Shown here piece after piece: positions 1 to 8,433 of a stretch of DNA of 64,000 bases; position 1 is the stretch's first letter, and every line of letters begins with the position of its first letter. Under the pieces are notes generated by a model, which saw only the letters and a list, made by a program, of their open reading frames with translations, made no database searches and was not told the DNA's origin. A program made the translations under genes and the position numbers. Origin of the DNA: Spirosoma sp. SC4-14 (lineage in GTDB: Bacteria; Bacteroidota; Bacteroidia; Cytophagales; Spirosomataceae); assembly GCF_037201965.1 (NCBI RefSeq), contig NZ_CP147519.1, forward strand, positions 124,001 through 188,000. The letters run 5' to 3'.

Positions 1-5
1 GCTGT

Positions 6-1394
6 TCATAAGCGTCGGCGGGTTTGGTTATACCAGTCACCAAAACTCTGCGCGGGCGGCTGGGGCATCTCTCGACCTTTATACCAGGGATTCAACTGGT
101 TGCTGACGGCTCCCGGCCAGTATCGCATCAACCTGCGACCCGCCCGGCCCGCCACGCGGTACACCAGCGGGTGAGCCAGCACCCAGCCCATTAGCTTCAT
201 CGATAGCGTTTTAGGCAGAGGAGCCAGTCCTTCGGCGGTCAGCGTCTGCCGCCAGTGCCAAAGCTGATCGTGGATGTCGATTTTAACGGGACACACGTTG
301 GAGCAACTACCGCACAGCGTACTGGCAAAAGGCAGGTCGGCGTTTTTCCGCATATCAAGGTTGGGGGCCAGAATGGAGCCAATGGGTCCGGCTACGGCGT
401 TATGGTAGCTGTGGCCCCCGCTGCGCCGATAAACCGGGCAGGTGTTGAAACAGGCCCCGCAGCGGATGCACTTAAGCGAATTGCGGAAGTGCGTGCGCCC
501 CAACTGGGTACTCCTTCCATTGTCGACCAGCACCAGGTGCATGACTTTTCCCGGAGCAGGTCGTCGGAAATGGCTGGAATAAGTGGTGATGGGCTGACCC
601 GTTGCCGAGCGGGTCAGCAGCCGCAGAAATACGCCGAGGTGTTCCTGCTGGGGAATCACCTTTTCGATGCCCATGCAGGCAATGTGTACGTCGGCTAAGT
701 GGGCACCGAGGTCGGCGTTGCCTTCGTTGGTGCAGACCACGAATCCGCCTGTTTCGGCAACGGCAAAATTGACCCCAGTGATAGCAATTTGCGCGGCCAT
801 GAACCGCTCGCGCAGATGCGTTCGGGCGGCTTCGGTCAGGTACTGCGGGTCATGGTTGCCCGCTTCGGTTCCCAGATGCTGATGGAAAGTATCACTCACG
901 TCGGATTTACGCAGGTGAATAGCGGGCAGCACGATATGACTCGGCGACTCCTGCCGGAGCTGTACAATCCGCTCGCCCAAATCAGTATCGACCAGGTCAA
1001 CGCCCTGTTCGGTCAGAAACTCATTCAGGTGGCATTCTTCGGTCAGCATCGACTTGCTTTTGACCACCTTTGGCCGGGCTGAAGGGCTGTGCTGCTGAAT
1101 CAAATCCAGCACAATCCGGTTGTGTTCGGCGGCATCAGTGGCCCAGTGTACGGTAATGCCGTTGGCCGTTGCCTGCCGCTCGAAATTGGTCAATAACGTG
1201 CTGAGGTTGGCCAGCGCATAGTCTTTGATGCCCGATGCCAGGTCGCGCAGGCTCTCCCATTCGGGCAGGGTATGGGCGGCTTTGTCGCGTTTTTGCCGCA
1301 CGAACCAAAGCGTCTGGTCATGCCAGTCGGTGCGGGCTTCGTCAGCAATGAACTGCCGGGCGGCCTGGTCGTGGGGAACAACGGGTTTACTCAT
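6..1394 (-). CDS. lutB: L-lactate oxidation iron-sulfur protein LutB
   Basis: LutB/LldF-family iron-sulfur subunit of the LutABC complex, which oxidises L-lactate to pyruvate in the cytoplasm. The N-terminal two thirds form the LUD (DUF162-like) domain. Two 4Fe-4S motifs follow: CIRCGACFNTCP near residue 309 and CGSCSNVCP near residue 361. The length (462 aa) is normal for the family. The start codon overlaps the lutA stop by 4 bp (ATGA type), so the two genes are translationally coupled. LutC is not visible and may lie beyond the left edge. The neighbouring fucose permease suggests a role in oxidising L-lactate made during deoxysugar breakdown; that link is inference. Confidence 0.93.
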   Translation of the reverse strand: MSKPVVPHDQAARQFIADEARTDWHDQTLWFVRQKRDKAAHTLPEWESLRDLASGIKDYALANLSTLLTNFERQATANGITVHWATDAAEHNRIVLDLIQQHSPSARPKVVKSKSMLTEECHLNEFLTEQGVDLVDTDLGERIVQLRQESPSHIVLPAIHLRKSDVSDTFHQHLGTEAGNHDPQYLTEAARTHLRERFMAAQIAITGVNFAVAETGGFVVCTNEGNADLGAHLADVHIACMGIEKVIPQQEHLGVFLRLLTRSATGQPITTYSSHFRRPAPGKVMHLVLVDNGRSTQLGRTHFRNSLKCIRCGACFNTCPVYRRSGGHSYHNAVAGPIGSILAPNLDMRKNADLPFASTLCGSCSNVCPVKIDIHDQLWHWRQTLTAEGLAPLPKTLSMKLMGWVLAHPLVYRVAGRAGRRLMRYWPGAVSNQLNPWYKGREMPQPPAQSFGDWYNQTRRRL

Positions 1395-2152
1395 GCCGGT
1401 ATGGTGTTTGGTTGATGGAGCGGGAGCGGGCAGGCTTCGTTAAGCAGTTGGGCCAGATGCAGTACCCGCACCGGTGATACCTGCCGCCGGAGAATTCCTT
1501 CGAGGTGCATCAGGCACGACATATCGCCCCCCAGAATGGCATCGACCTTGTTAGCCAGATGTTCGGCAAGGCGGTCTTTGCCCATTTTTACCGACAGGGT
1601 TTCCTGCGTCACGCAGAACGTTCCCCCAAAACCGCAGCACTCATCGGGCCGGGTGGGTTGGCAAACCGTTAGCCCGTTTATCAGGTTCAGCAGGATTTCC
1701 ACTTTGGAAAACGTAGGTTCGTTGCGTTCCGACATCGAAGCCAGCCGCAACCCCCGCTGCCCGTGACAACTCTGGTGCAGACCCACCCGGAGCGGCTTTT
1801 CGAGCGTACCAAACCGATTCGGTTGGTGCTGAACCTGGAGCCTATCGGTCAGGAATTCGCTCAGTTCCCACACCCGCCCCTGGATACCCGCGTTATGTTC
1901 GCGCAGGTGCAACACGCACGACCCGGACGGGCAAACGATATGGTCGAAGCCGCCGAATTGCCGGGCCATGTTACGGTCGCAGCCCGCCGACTGACTTGCG
2001 AAACCCGAATTAGCCATCGGTTGCCCACAGCAGGTCTGGTTGCGGGGAACCACCACTTCGCAACCCAACTTCTCCAGTAGTTCGAGGGTAGCGATAGCCA
2101 CCGCCGGGTAAAACTGGTCGACATAACAGGGTATAAACAGAGCTACGTGCAT
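1391..2152 (-). CDS. lutA: L-lactate oxidation protein LutA ((Fe-S)-binding, CCG domains)
   Basis: LutA/LldE-type protein with two cysteine-rich CCG domains. Their signatures are visible as TCCGQPMANSGF in the first half and ECCGFGGTFCVT in the second. It is the partner of LutB in L-lactate oxidation. I placed the start at the ATG at 2152, which begins MHVALFIPCYVDQF as in family members. The open frame extends 8 codons further upstream into the end of the permease gene, but those residues do not look conserved. It is the first gene of the lutAB pair and lies about 20 bp after the fucP stop, so all three may be co-transcribed. Confidence 0.92.
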   Translation of the reverse strand: MHVALFIPCYVDQFYPAVAIATLELLEKLGCEVVVPRNQTCCGQPMANSGFASQSAGCDRNMARQFGGFDHIVCPSGSCVLHLREHNAGIQGRVWELSEFLTDRLQVQHQPNRFGTLEKPLRVGLHQSCHGQRGLRLASMSERNEPTFSKVEILLNLINGLTVCQPTRPDECCGFGGTFCVTQETLSVKMGKDRLAEHLANKVDAILGGDMSCLMHLEGILRRQVSPVRVLHLAQLLNEACPLPLHQPNTIPA

Positions 2153-2172
2153 GAGGTCAGTGAGTAACGGCT

Positions 2173-3422
2173 TCAATTTGAGTCAGCCGCTAAACGGGCG
2201 GTGGTACGTAGGGCGAAAAATAAAACCGGTATAAAACACAGGGCAGGTACGATGTAGGCCATTTGAATCGAACTGATGTCTGAGATCCGGCCCATCAGCA
2301 GGGGAAATAACGCACCCCCCGCAATGGCCATGATGAGCAGCGACGACCCCACTTTGGTTTGCGCTCCCAGCCCGTAAATACCGAGCGAGAAAATGGTGGG
2401 GAACATAATGGACATGAAAAATTCAACTCCCACCAGGGCGTACACGGCGGCCATTCCCCGAACCGCTACCGCCACCAGCAACAACCCAACGCAGCCCACG
2501 GTGTAGAAACCCAGCAGCCGATGCGGGGCAATCGTTCGCATGAGGGCCTCCCGATAAAGCGACCCACCATAAAGCCCACCAGCGCAATGGAGAGGTAAAG
2601 GGCCCCCGTCTTTTCGGGGATGGCCGCTACGGTACCGGCAAACCGAATGAAGAAACTGGAAATGCAGACCTGAGCACCTACGTAAAAAAACTGAGCCGTA
2701 ACGCCCATCATCAGGTTTTTCTGGCGAAAGATAGATTCTGTTCCGCCTTGTGTTCTAAGCGGAACGGGTTCGGCAATGTCAGGCAGTTTACTGCGGCTGA
2801 TGAGCAGCGCTACAGCCAGCACAATTGCGCCAATCAGAAGATAAGGCAGTTTGACGCTGGCGGCTTCGTGGGTCAGGTAGGTATTCAGTTCATCGGGCGA
2901 CATGGCCTGCTGGCGGGCCACTGTCAGCACGTTGCCCGACAAAATAACCGTTCCGCCGATAAACGGAGCCAGGGTGGCGGCTAGTCCATTGAAGGATTGA
3001 GCAAGGTTGAGTCGCTGGGTGGCCGAGGCCGGTTGGCCGAGAGCCGTTACGTAGGGATTGGCGGCTGTTTCCAGAAAGGTCAGCCCACTGGCCAGCACAA
3101 ACAGCGCTACCAGAAACAGGCCGTACAAACGGAAGTCGGCGGCTGGATAGAATAGAAACGCGCCTATTGCAAACAGGCATAAACCCGTCAGAATGCCTGT
3201 TTTATAGCCAAATCGCTTCATAAACAGGCCAGCGGGTAATGCTGTGACAAAATAACCAATGAAAAAAGCTGAATCGACGAAGGCCGACTGGAGGTCGGTA
3301 AGCTGGCAGGCTTTTTTGAGGTGCGGAATCAGGATCGGGTTCAGGTTATGGGCAAATCCCCATAAAAAGAACAGACTCGTCATCAGGATAAAGGGAAAAC
3401 GGTAGCGCGTCGGGTTAGACAT
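2173..3422 (-). pseudogene. fucP: L-fucose:H+ symporter (FucP-type MFS permease), frameshifted
   Basis: Inner-membrane major-facilitator permease of the FHS/FucP family, which imports L-fucose or a related sugar with protons. The N-terminal part begins MSNPTRYRFPFILMTSLFFL and carries about ten transmembrane segments, including the typical LETAANPYVTALG stretch. It runs to GFMVGRFIG and then leaves frame near 2550. The C-terminal part (FYTVGCVGLLLVAV to the stop at 2173) continues in another frame. Adding one base to the GGG run (CCC on + strand, 2550-2552) would restore one frame reading FIGEALMRTIAP. Whether this is a real mutation or a homopolymer sequencing error cannot be told here. The AraC regulator lies divergently upstream. 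Confidence 0.88.
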
Positions 3423-3553
3423 AGTTGACTCGTTGAAACAGCATACAAATTAATTGTATAACGTAATCGAGTAATTTTATCAGATTATCCAGTTTTACCA
3501 TTATGTTAGCTAATTTACGTTCATAGTTCCTTTGTCGTAGCTGATTCATTGGT

Positions 3554-4420
3554 ATGAAACCCCAACTTCTGCGCGTACCTATCATCTCCGAGCAGTCATT
3601 TAGTGTGCGCCGGGATGTAGTGCTGCACTTTTACAACCGCTGGCATTACCATCCCGAAATCGAACTGGTACATATCGAACACGGCAGCGGCACACAGTTC
3701 GTAGGCGATAGCATCCAGCACTTTCAGCCGGGCGACGTGCTGCTGGTGGGCGCGAACCTACCCCACTATTGGCGATGCGACCAAGAGTACTTTGAAAACC
3801 GGGAGGGGTTGCTGGCTCAGGCCACAGTCGTGCATTTTCGAGCCGATTTCTGGGGAGACACCTTCCTGCAACTCCCCGAAAACCGACCTGTCGTTCGCCT
3901 GCTGGAGCGGGCCAGACAGGGTATCCGGTTGCTGGGGTCAACGCGGGAGCAGATCAAAAACAGAATGGCCCAACTGCTCACCGAACAGGGTACGGCGCGG
4001 TTGGTATCGTTGATTCAGATACTTTCGTTGCTGGCTGAGGCCCCTGACCTGCCTCTGCTTTCGGCTCAAAACTATCCCATCCATTTCGATGAAGCCGATA
4101 CTGACCGCATCAATCTGATTTATGCCTATTCGCTGGCTCACTTCCAGCGGAAGATTTCCTTGAATGAAATTGCGGCTGTGGCCGCTATGAGTCCGAACTC
4201 GTTTTGCCGTTATTTTAAATCGCGGAGCCGCAAATCATTTTCGCAATTTTTGCTTGAACTCCGGGTGCAGCACGCCTGTAAACTGCTGATTGAAGGTCGA
4301 TTGAGTATTGCTATGGTTTGTAATGAAAGCGGTTTCAACCAGTTTTCGGGCTTCAATAAGTACTTTAAACTCATCACTGGCAAAAGCCCGATGCAGTACC
4401 AGAGGACGTTCGCGAAGTAG
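3554..4420 (+). CDS. AraC-family transcriptional regulator with N-terminal cupin domain
   Basis: The protein is 288 aa. The N-terminal half is an AraC-type cupin sugar-sensing domain with the pattern FYNRWHYHPEIELVHIEHGSG and later FQPGDVLLVGANLPHYW. The C-terminal 100 residues hold the two helix-turn-helix motifs, with IAAVAAMSPNSFCRYFKSRS and the closing NKYFKLITGKSPMQYQR signature. It is divergent from fucP across a 131-bp AT-rich gap that should contain both promoters. By position it probably regulates fucP-lutAB in response to a sugar; this is inference from arrangement only. Confidence 0.9.
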   Translation: MKPQLLRVPIISEQSFSVRRDVVLHFYNRWHYHPEIELVHIEHGSGTQFVGDSIQHFQPGDVLLVGANLPHYWRCDQEYFENREGLLAQATVVHFRADFWGDTFLQLPENRPVVRLLERARQGIRLLGSTREQIKNRMAQLLTEQGTARLVSLIQILSLLAEAPDLPLLSAQNYPIHFDEADTDRINLIYAYSLAHFQRKISLNEIAAVAAMSPNSFCRYFKSRSRKSFSQFLLELRVQHACKLLIEGRLSIAMVCNESGFNQFSGFNKYFKLITGKSPMQYQRTFAK

Positions 4421-4440
4421 TGTAAACTCGAAGAACTCCA

Positions 4441-4554
4441 CTATTTCACCAGAGAATCGGCGGTATTCAATATGCCCGCTTCGGTTTCGGTCAGTAAATC
4501 ACCTTCAAACGTGTCAACCGGCGTGTAACTGCTCTCATGCACGCTGATTAGTCT
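4441..4554 (-). pseudogene. C-terminal gene remnant of unknown family
   Basis: On the minus strand a short frame reads RLISVHESSYTPVDTFEGDL and continues to NTADSLVK before a stop at 4441. It is closed upstream by a TGA at 4555-4557. The composition looks like a genuine protein C terminus, not noise. I do not recognise the family. The tail end of the araC gene lies just beyond it on the other strand. It may be the relic of a catabolic gene of the fucose/lactate group that was lost by deletion. Confidence 0.35.
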
Positions 4555-4647
4555 TCAGACCCACCACAAATACCCTCCTTATTTAGGCGAGGAGAGTGTT
4601 ACCGGCCCAAATAGCCCAAATTTACTGTCCTTTGGGGGGCGGGTTTG

Positions 4648-4731
4648 CTAACTGACCATTCCCAGGTTTTTAATTTCTCTGATTGCGTTATAACCACCTG
4701 CCTTGGCAAATTCGAGAAATTTGCGGGATGC
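4648..4731 (-). pseudogene. Second short C-terminal gene remnant
   Basis: A minus-strand frame reads SRKFLEFAKAGGYNAIREIK and ends NLGMVS at a stop at 4648. It is closed upstream by a TAG at 4732-4734. It has strongly protein-like composition but is too short to be a gene. It lies in the same orientation as the remnant at 4441-4554, in a different frame, suggesting the 4421-4842 gap is a decayed gene region. Apart from these two scraps I see nothing in that 420-bp gap. Confidence 0.35.
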
Positions 4732-4842
4732 CTATCGCTGGTAAAGCTGGTAATATCGGTTTAGAAGTGTACGCAATCGTGGGTAGTATGTCGGGTTGAC
4801 AAAAGTGTTCAAGCTCAGGAGTCTGCCTGAGGTGTAAGGTAA

Positions 4843-7800
4843 TCATAAGGTTCGGCGACGGCCCTGAACATCCGAAATCTGAATTGTTTTAGCCTTTCCC
4901 GATGGTATCAGCACTCGAGATGACTGCGAGAGGTAGCCGTTTCCCCAGTAGAACTCCGTTTTTCTCGTTTTACCATTCGGCAGCGTTGTTAGCGCATAGG
5001 CATCGGTTGGATTAAGCTTTATAGGAAGTTCAGGCTGTTTATAAGCCGATTTTAACAGGCGAAGGCTATCCCGATTCTGGGTGACAATGTATAGTGGCTG
5101 TCCTCCTGCCAGGCTCAATATGGCCAGAGCCTTGGCATCTTTATCAGCCACAAAACCACTCTTGCTTGCCCCAACAGCAGTAAACGTTCCTGTACCATTA
5201 CCAAGCAGGCAGGTACCTATCCCCGCATCATACCAGCCTGTGAGGGGTTCTGTTCCGTAATCATTGCCAACGCTCAGCAAATCGAGATTGCCGTCCCTAT
5301 TCAGGTCGGTAACCTGCATACCCAGCATAGGAGACAACTGGGCCTCTAGGGGAAGGGTCGTCATCGTGAATGAACCATTTCCCTTGTTTTCAATGTAGGA
5401 GGAAGCCAGGTTGGTCGCTTTGAAAACAAGCGCATCTTTTAGCTGGTCGGGCGAAAACATATCGGTAATTGTCGCGTTTCCGTAATCGCTATAATGGCGG
5501 AATTGCCGACGCATGCCCACTATTTGCGTGTTCAGGGTTTCCCGTGGATGGACCGGGTATTCTTTGCCCTGGATAAATCGACAGAGAATGGGATCAATAC
5601 GTCCGTTGTCGTCGAAATCTTTAGCATACAGACATACCGGCTCTTCAGGCGACGCTTTATAGCGCGAGTTAAGCCCCAGGTTTCCGGCTACGTAGTCAAT
5701 ATCGCCGTCGTTATCAAAATCACCACCGACAACAGCATTCCACCACCCTACCGAGTTGTCCAGCACAGTAGATTGTTTACCCAGCACCTTACCCTGCGTA
5801 TTTTTATAGAATGTGATTGGCATAAATTCACCCACTACAACTAAATCCACCCAGCCGTCATTATCGTAATCACTCCATAGGGCACTGGTAATCATACCGG
5901 CATGCCGGAGGGCGGGAGCCACCCGGTCGGTCACATCCGAAAAATGGCCTTTCCCATCATTTTTGAGCAGGTAACTGGCAGGTGCTGTCGGATACTGGTT
6001 TGGAACGATGCGCCCTCCTATGAACAAGTCCAGGTCACCATCTTTATCAAAGTCGTTGGCAACCACGCAGCTACCACTGGCCGAAATAAGCGGTAAGGCT
6101 GTTGAATCCAGCTGAAATAGCCCTTTCCCCGCGTTTCGGTACAACCGGTTCTGATAGGCTTTGGTATCTGATCCAAACTCGCTGCTTCCGCTGACGCAGT
6201 ACAAGTCCAGATCCCCATCGTTATCTGCGTCGAACAGCAGCATACCCATATCCTCCTGCACTTTGGTAGGTAAGCTGCCAGCAGAGAACGTCTGATTGGG
6301 GCGCTGATAAAACAACGCAGCCGGATTTCCGGCGGAGCCGCTCAGAACAAAATCGTCCAGCCCATCGCCATTCACATCGCCCACCGCAATACCGGGGCCC
6401 GCCTGAGAATATTTCCGGTTCAGCAGACTGGTCCATTTAAAGTCGACGAAGTCAAGTTCAGTCTGTTGGTAAGGAGGTACGGTGCCAGCCGGCACCTCAG
6501 TGAATAGGGTGGGTACATGGGTGGCGATTGGTTTAGTATCGAGCCTGGCTTGCCGGTCGTACAGGGTAAGTGTCTGATTTGTACTAACCTTCTTTAGTTT
6601 TTGTACTTTCTGTCCCGGCCAGGTTATAGTCAGGGAGTCGATGAGGGTCTGACTCCCAAGTCCGAAATGAATGAATGGCTCAACCGTTGAGTTATAGCCC
6701 CGCTGTATGGCTTGTTCGGCGTATTGCTGTTGCCCTTTGGACCAGATAGTTACCTTTGCGCCAATCCCAGCCGGGTTTCCTTTCGGCCCAGCCAGCTTGA
6801 TTCGGATGTAATTCGTTGCCGGTTTATTCACTGCGTCCTGCACGTGATTCTCATACAGTAATGCTTCACTGTTGAGAGCACTCATGACCAAATCCAGGTC
6901 GCCATCATTATCCAGGTCGGCATAGGCGGCTCCATTTGTAACCGAGTGCTGGCTGATACCCCACTCAGCTGCCACGTTGGTAAATACCAGGTTTCCTTTA
7001 TTTTGAAACAGAAAGTCAGGCTTGTCAATAGGGGCTAACTGATTGGCCGCTTCAATTATACTGCGGAGTCTGGCTTTTTTAGTACCAAACATGGAGGCAT
7101 CTTTTGTGTAAATGCCAAAATCAAGGTTGGTAATGTCTTTTGGATAACCATTCGTGATTAAAATATCACGTTTACCGTCGTTATCAAAGTCAGCCAATAA
7201 TGTACTCCAACTCCAGTCAGTTGCCTCAATTCCCGCTAATTGTCCTACGTCGCTGAACGTTGGTACATCGCTGGCCAGGGCACCGTTATTCAACTGTAGG
7301 GCGTTGCGAACGTATTGAGGCTGATATTTTTTAGCCAGCGCAATCTGGAACTGATCGTAATTAATGTCTGAAAACATTGATTTCTGACGCAGATTATCGT
7401 CTGGTAACATATCTACTGCCACAATATCATTTAAACCATCGTTGTTCAGATCGGCCATATCGACCCCCATTCCATTTTGTTCCTGGTGTTTGAGCGCCTT
7501 ATTGATTTTATTGGTGAAAGTGCCATCCCGATTGTTGATGTACATCAAATCGTTCGACAGGAAATCATTGGTAACGTAGAGATCGGGGTAGCCATCCTGA
7601 TTGATATCGTTCGTGACAACTCCCAGTCCCCAGCCTTCAGCGTTAATACCAGCCTGCCGGGACACATCCGTAAACCGGGGCAGGGCATTGCCTTGAAGTC
7701 CGTCGTTGCGAAATAACTTATCGACACTCCGTCCAGTACCATCCGTTTTTTGCCCGACTGCCACGCTTCGGATATAATCTTCTATACCATTGGTTACCAG

Positions 7801-8373
7801 GTACATATCCAGATCGCCGTCCAGATCGTAATCGAGGAAGGCCGCCTGTGTTGAATAACTCGGATCGGCCAGTCCCACTTCGGCCGCTGCCTCGATAAAC
7901 GTAGGAGTACCGTTTTTATCCGGGCCATTGTTGATGTAGAGCAGGTTAGGTACTGATTTGTTACGGTCGGGATGAATAGTGCATACGTAGATATCAAGCC
8001 AGCCATCCTGATTGATGTCAACCATAGACACACCGGTACACCAGGTTTTAGTACTGACTTTGGCGGGAATGGTTATGTCCTCAAAAGTCAGGTTGCCTTT
8101 ATTAAGGTATAACTTCGACGAAACCATGTTCCCCGTGAAGAAAATATCTTGTAACCCGTCGTTATTGACGTCCCCTATACCAACGCCCCCCCCATTGTAG
8201 ATGTATTCGAAGTTCAGTACATTCAGTCTGTTTGTTTCAGTAATCTTATTGGTGAACGTCAGATGTGAATCAGCCGAGGTTACCAGAGAAAATACCGGTC
8301 TGTCGGCGAAGTGGCAGGCTCCCGCCACCTGGGTAAGTAAGAGAACAAGGCCAGATAAACGCGCTACTTTCAT
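4843..8373 (-). CDS. CRTAC1-type FG-GAP repeat lipoprotein with ASPIC/UnbV domain
   Basis: Large (1176 aa) secreted lipoprotein. The start chosen at 8373 gives MKVARLSGLVLLLTQVAGAC, a signal peptide ending in a lipobox with Cys20; the longer upstream start would add six residues before it. The body is a beta-propeller of many FG-GAP/VCBS calcium-binding repeats (DVNNDGLQD, DYDLDGDLD, DNDGDIDY and similar). An ASPIC/UnbV domain lies in the middle (RGYNSTVEPFIHFGLGSQ, near residue 570). Proteins of this type are common as the last gene of SusCD loci in Cytophagales and are presumed to be surface glycan or polymer binders. It follows susD across a 60-bp gap that contains a strong hairpin. Confidence 0.9.
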   Translation of the reverse strand: MKVARLSGLVLLLTQVAGACHFADRPVFSLVTSADSHLTFTNKITETNRLNVLNFEYIYNGGGVGIGDVNNDGLQDIFFTGNMVSSKLYLNKGNLTFEDITIPAKVSTKTWCTGVSMVDINQDGWLDIYVCTIHPDRNKSVPNLLYINNGPDKNGTPTFIEAAAEVGLADPSYSTQAAFLDYDLDGDLDMYLVTNGIEDYIRSVAVGQKTDGTGRSVDKLFRNDGLQGNALPRFTDVSRQAGINAEGWGLGVVTNDINQDGYPDLYVTNDFLSNDLMYINNRDGTFTNKINKALKHQEQNGMGVDMADLNNDGLNDIVAVDMLPDDNLRQKSMFSDINYDQFQIALAKKYQPQYVRNALQLNNGALASDVPTFSDVGQLAGIEATDWSWSTLLADFDNDGKRDILITNGYPKDITNLDFGIYTKDASMFGTKKARLRSIIEAANQLAPIDKPDFLFQNKGNLVFTNVAAEWGISQHSVTNGAAYADLDNDGDLDLVMSALNSEALLYENHVQDAVNKPATNYIRIKLAGPKGNPAGIGAKVTIWSKGQQQYAEQAIQRGYNSTVEPFIHFGLGSQTLIDSLTITWPGQKVQKLKKVSTNQTLTLYDRQARLDTKPIATHVPTLFTEVPAGTVPPYQQTELDFVDFKWTSLLNRKYSQAGPGIAVGDVNGDGLDDFVLSGSAGNPAALFYQRPNQTFSAGSLPTKVQEDMGMLLFDADNDGDLDLYCVSGSSEFGSDTKAYQNRLYRNAGKGLFQLDSTALPLISASGSCVVANDFDKDGDLDLFIGGRIVPNQYPTAPASYLLKNDGKGHFSDVTDRVAPALRHAGMITSALWSDYDNDGWVDLVVVGEFMPITFYKNTQGKVLGKQSTVLDNSVGWWNAVVGGDFDNDGDIDYVAGNLGLNSRYKASPEEPVCLYAKDFDDNGRIDPILCRFIQGKEYPVHPRETLNTQIVGMRRQFRHYSDYGNATITDMFSPDQLKDALVFKATNLASSYIENKGNGSFTMTTLPLEAQLSPMLGMQVTDLNRDGNLDLLSVGNDYGTEPLTGWYDAGIGTCLLGNGTGTFTAVGASKSGFVADKDAKALAILSLAGGQPLYIVTQNRDSLRLLKSAYKQPELPIKLNPTDAYALTTLPNGKTRKTEFYWGNGYLSQSSRVLIPSGKAKTIQISDVQGRRRTL

Positions 8374-8400
8374 GGAAAAGACAACAAACATGGGTTGTAT

Positions 8401-8426
8401 ATCCCCTCCGGATAACCGGAGGGGAT
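8401..8426 (-). promoter_or_regulatory. Perfect hairpin between susD and the FG-GAP lipoprotein gene
   Basis: An 11-bp perfect inverted repeat, ATCCCCTCCGG and its complement, is separated by a 4-base ATAA loop. It sits just after the susD stop and ends 27 bp before the next start codon. There is no U-run after it on the minus strand. It is therefore better read as an attenuator or an mRNA-stabilising stem that lowers expression of the downstream gene than as a full terminator. Confidence 0.6.
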
Positions 8427-8433
8427 AAATCGA

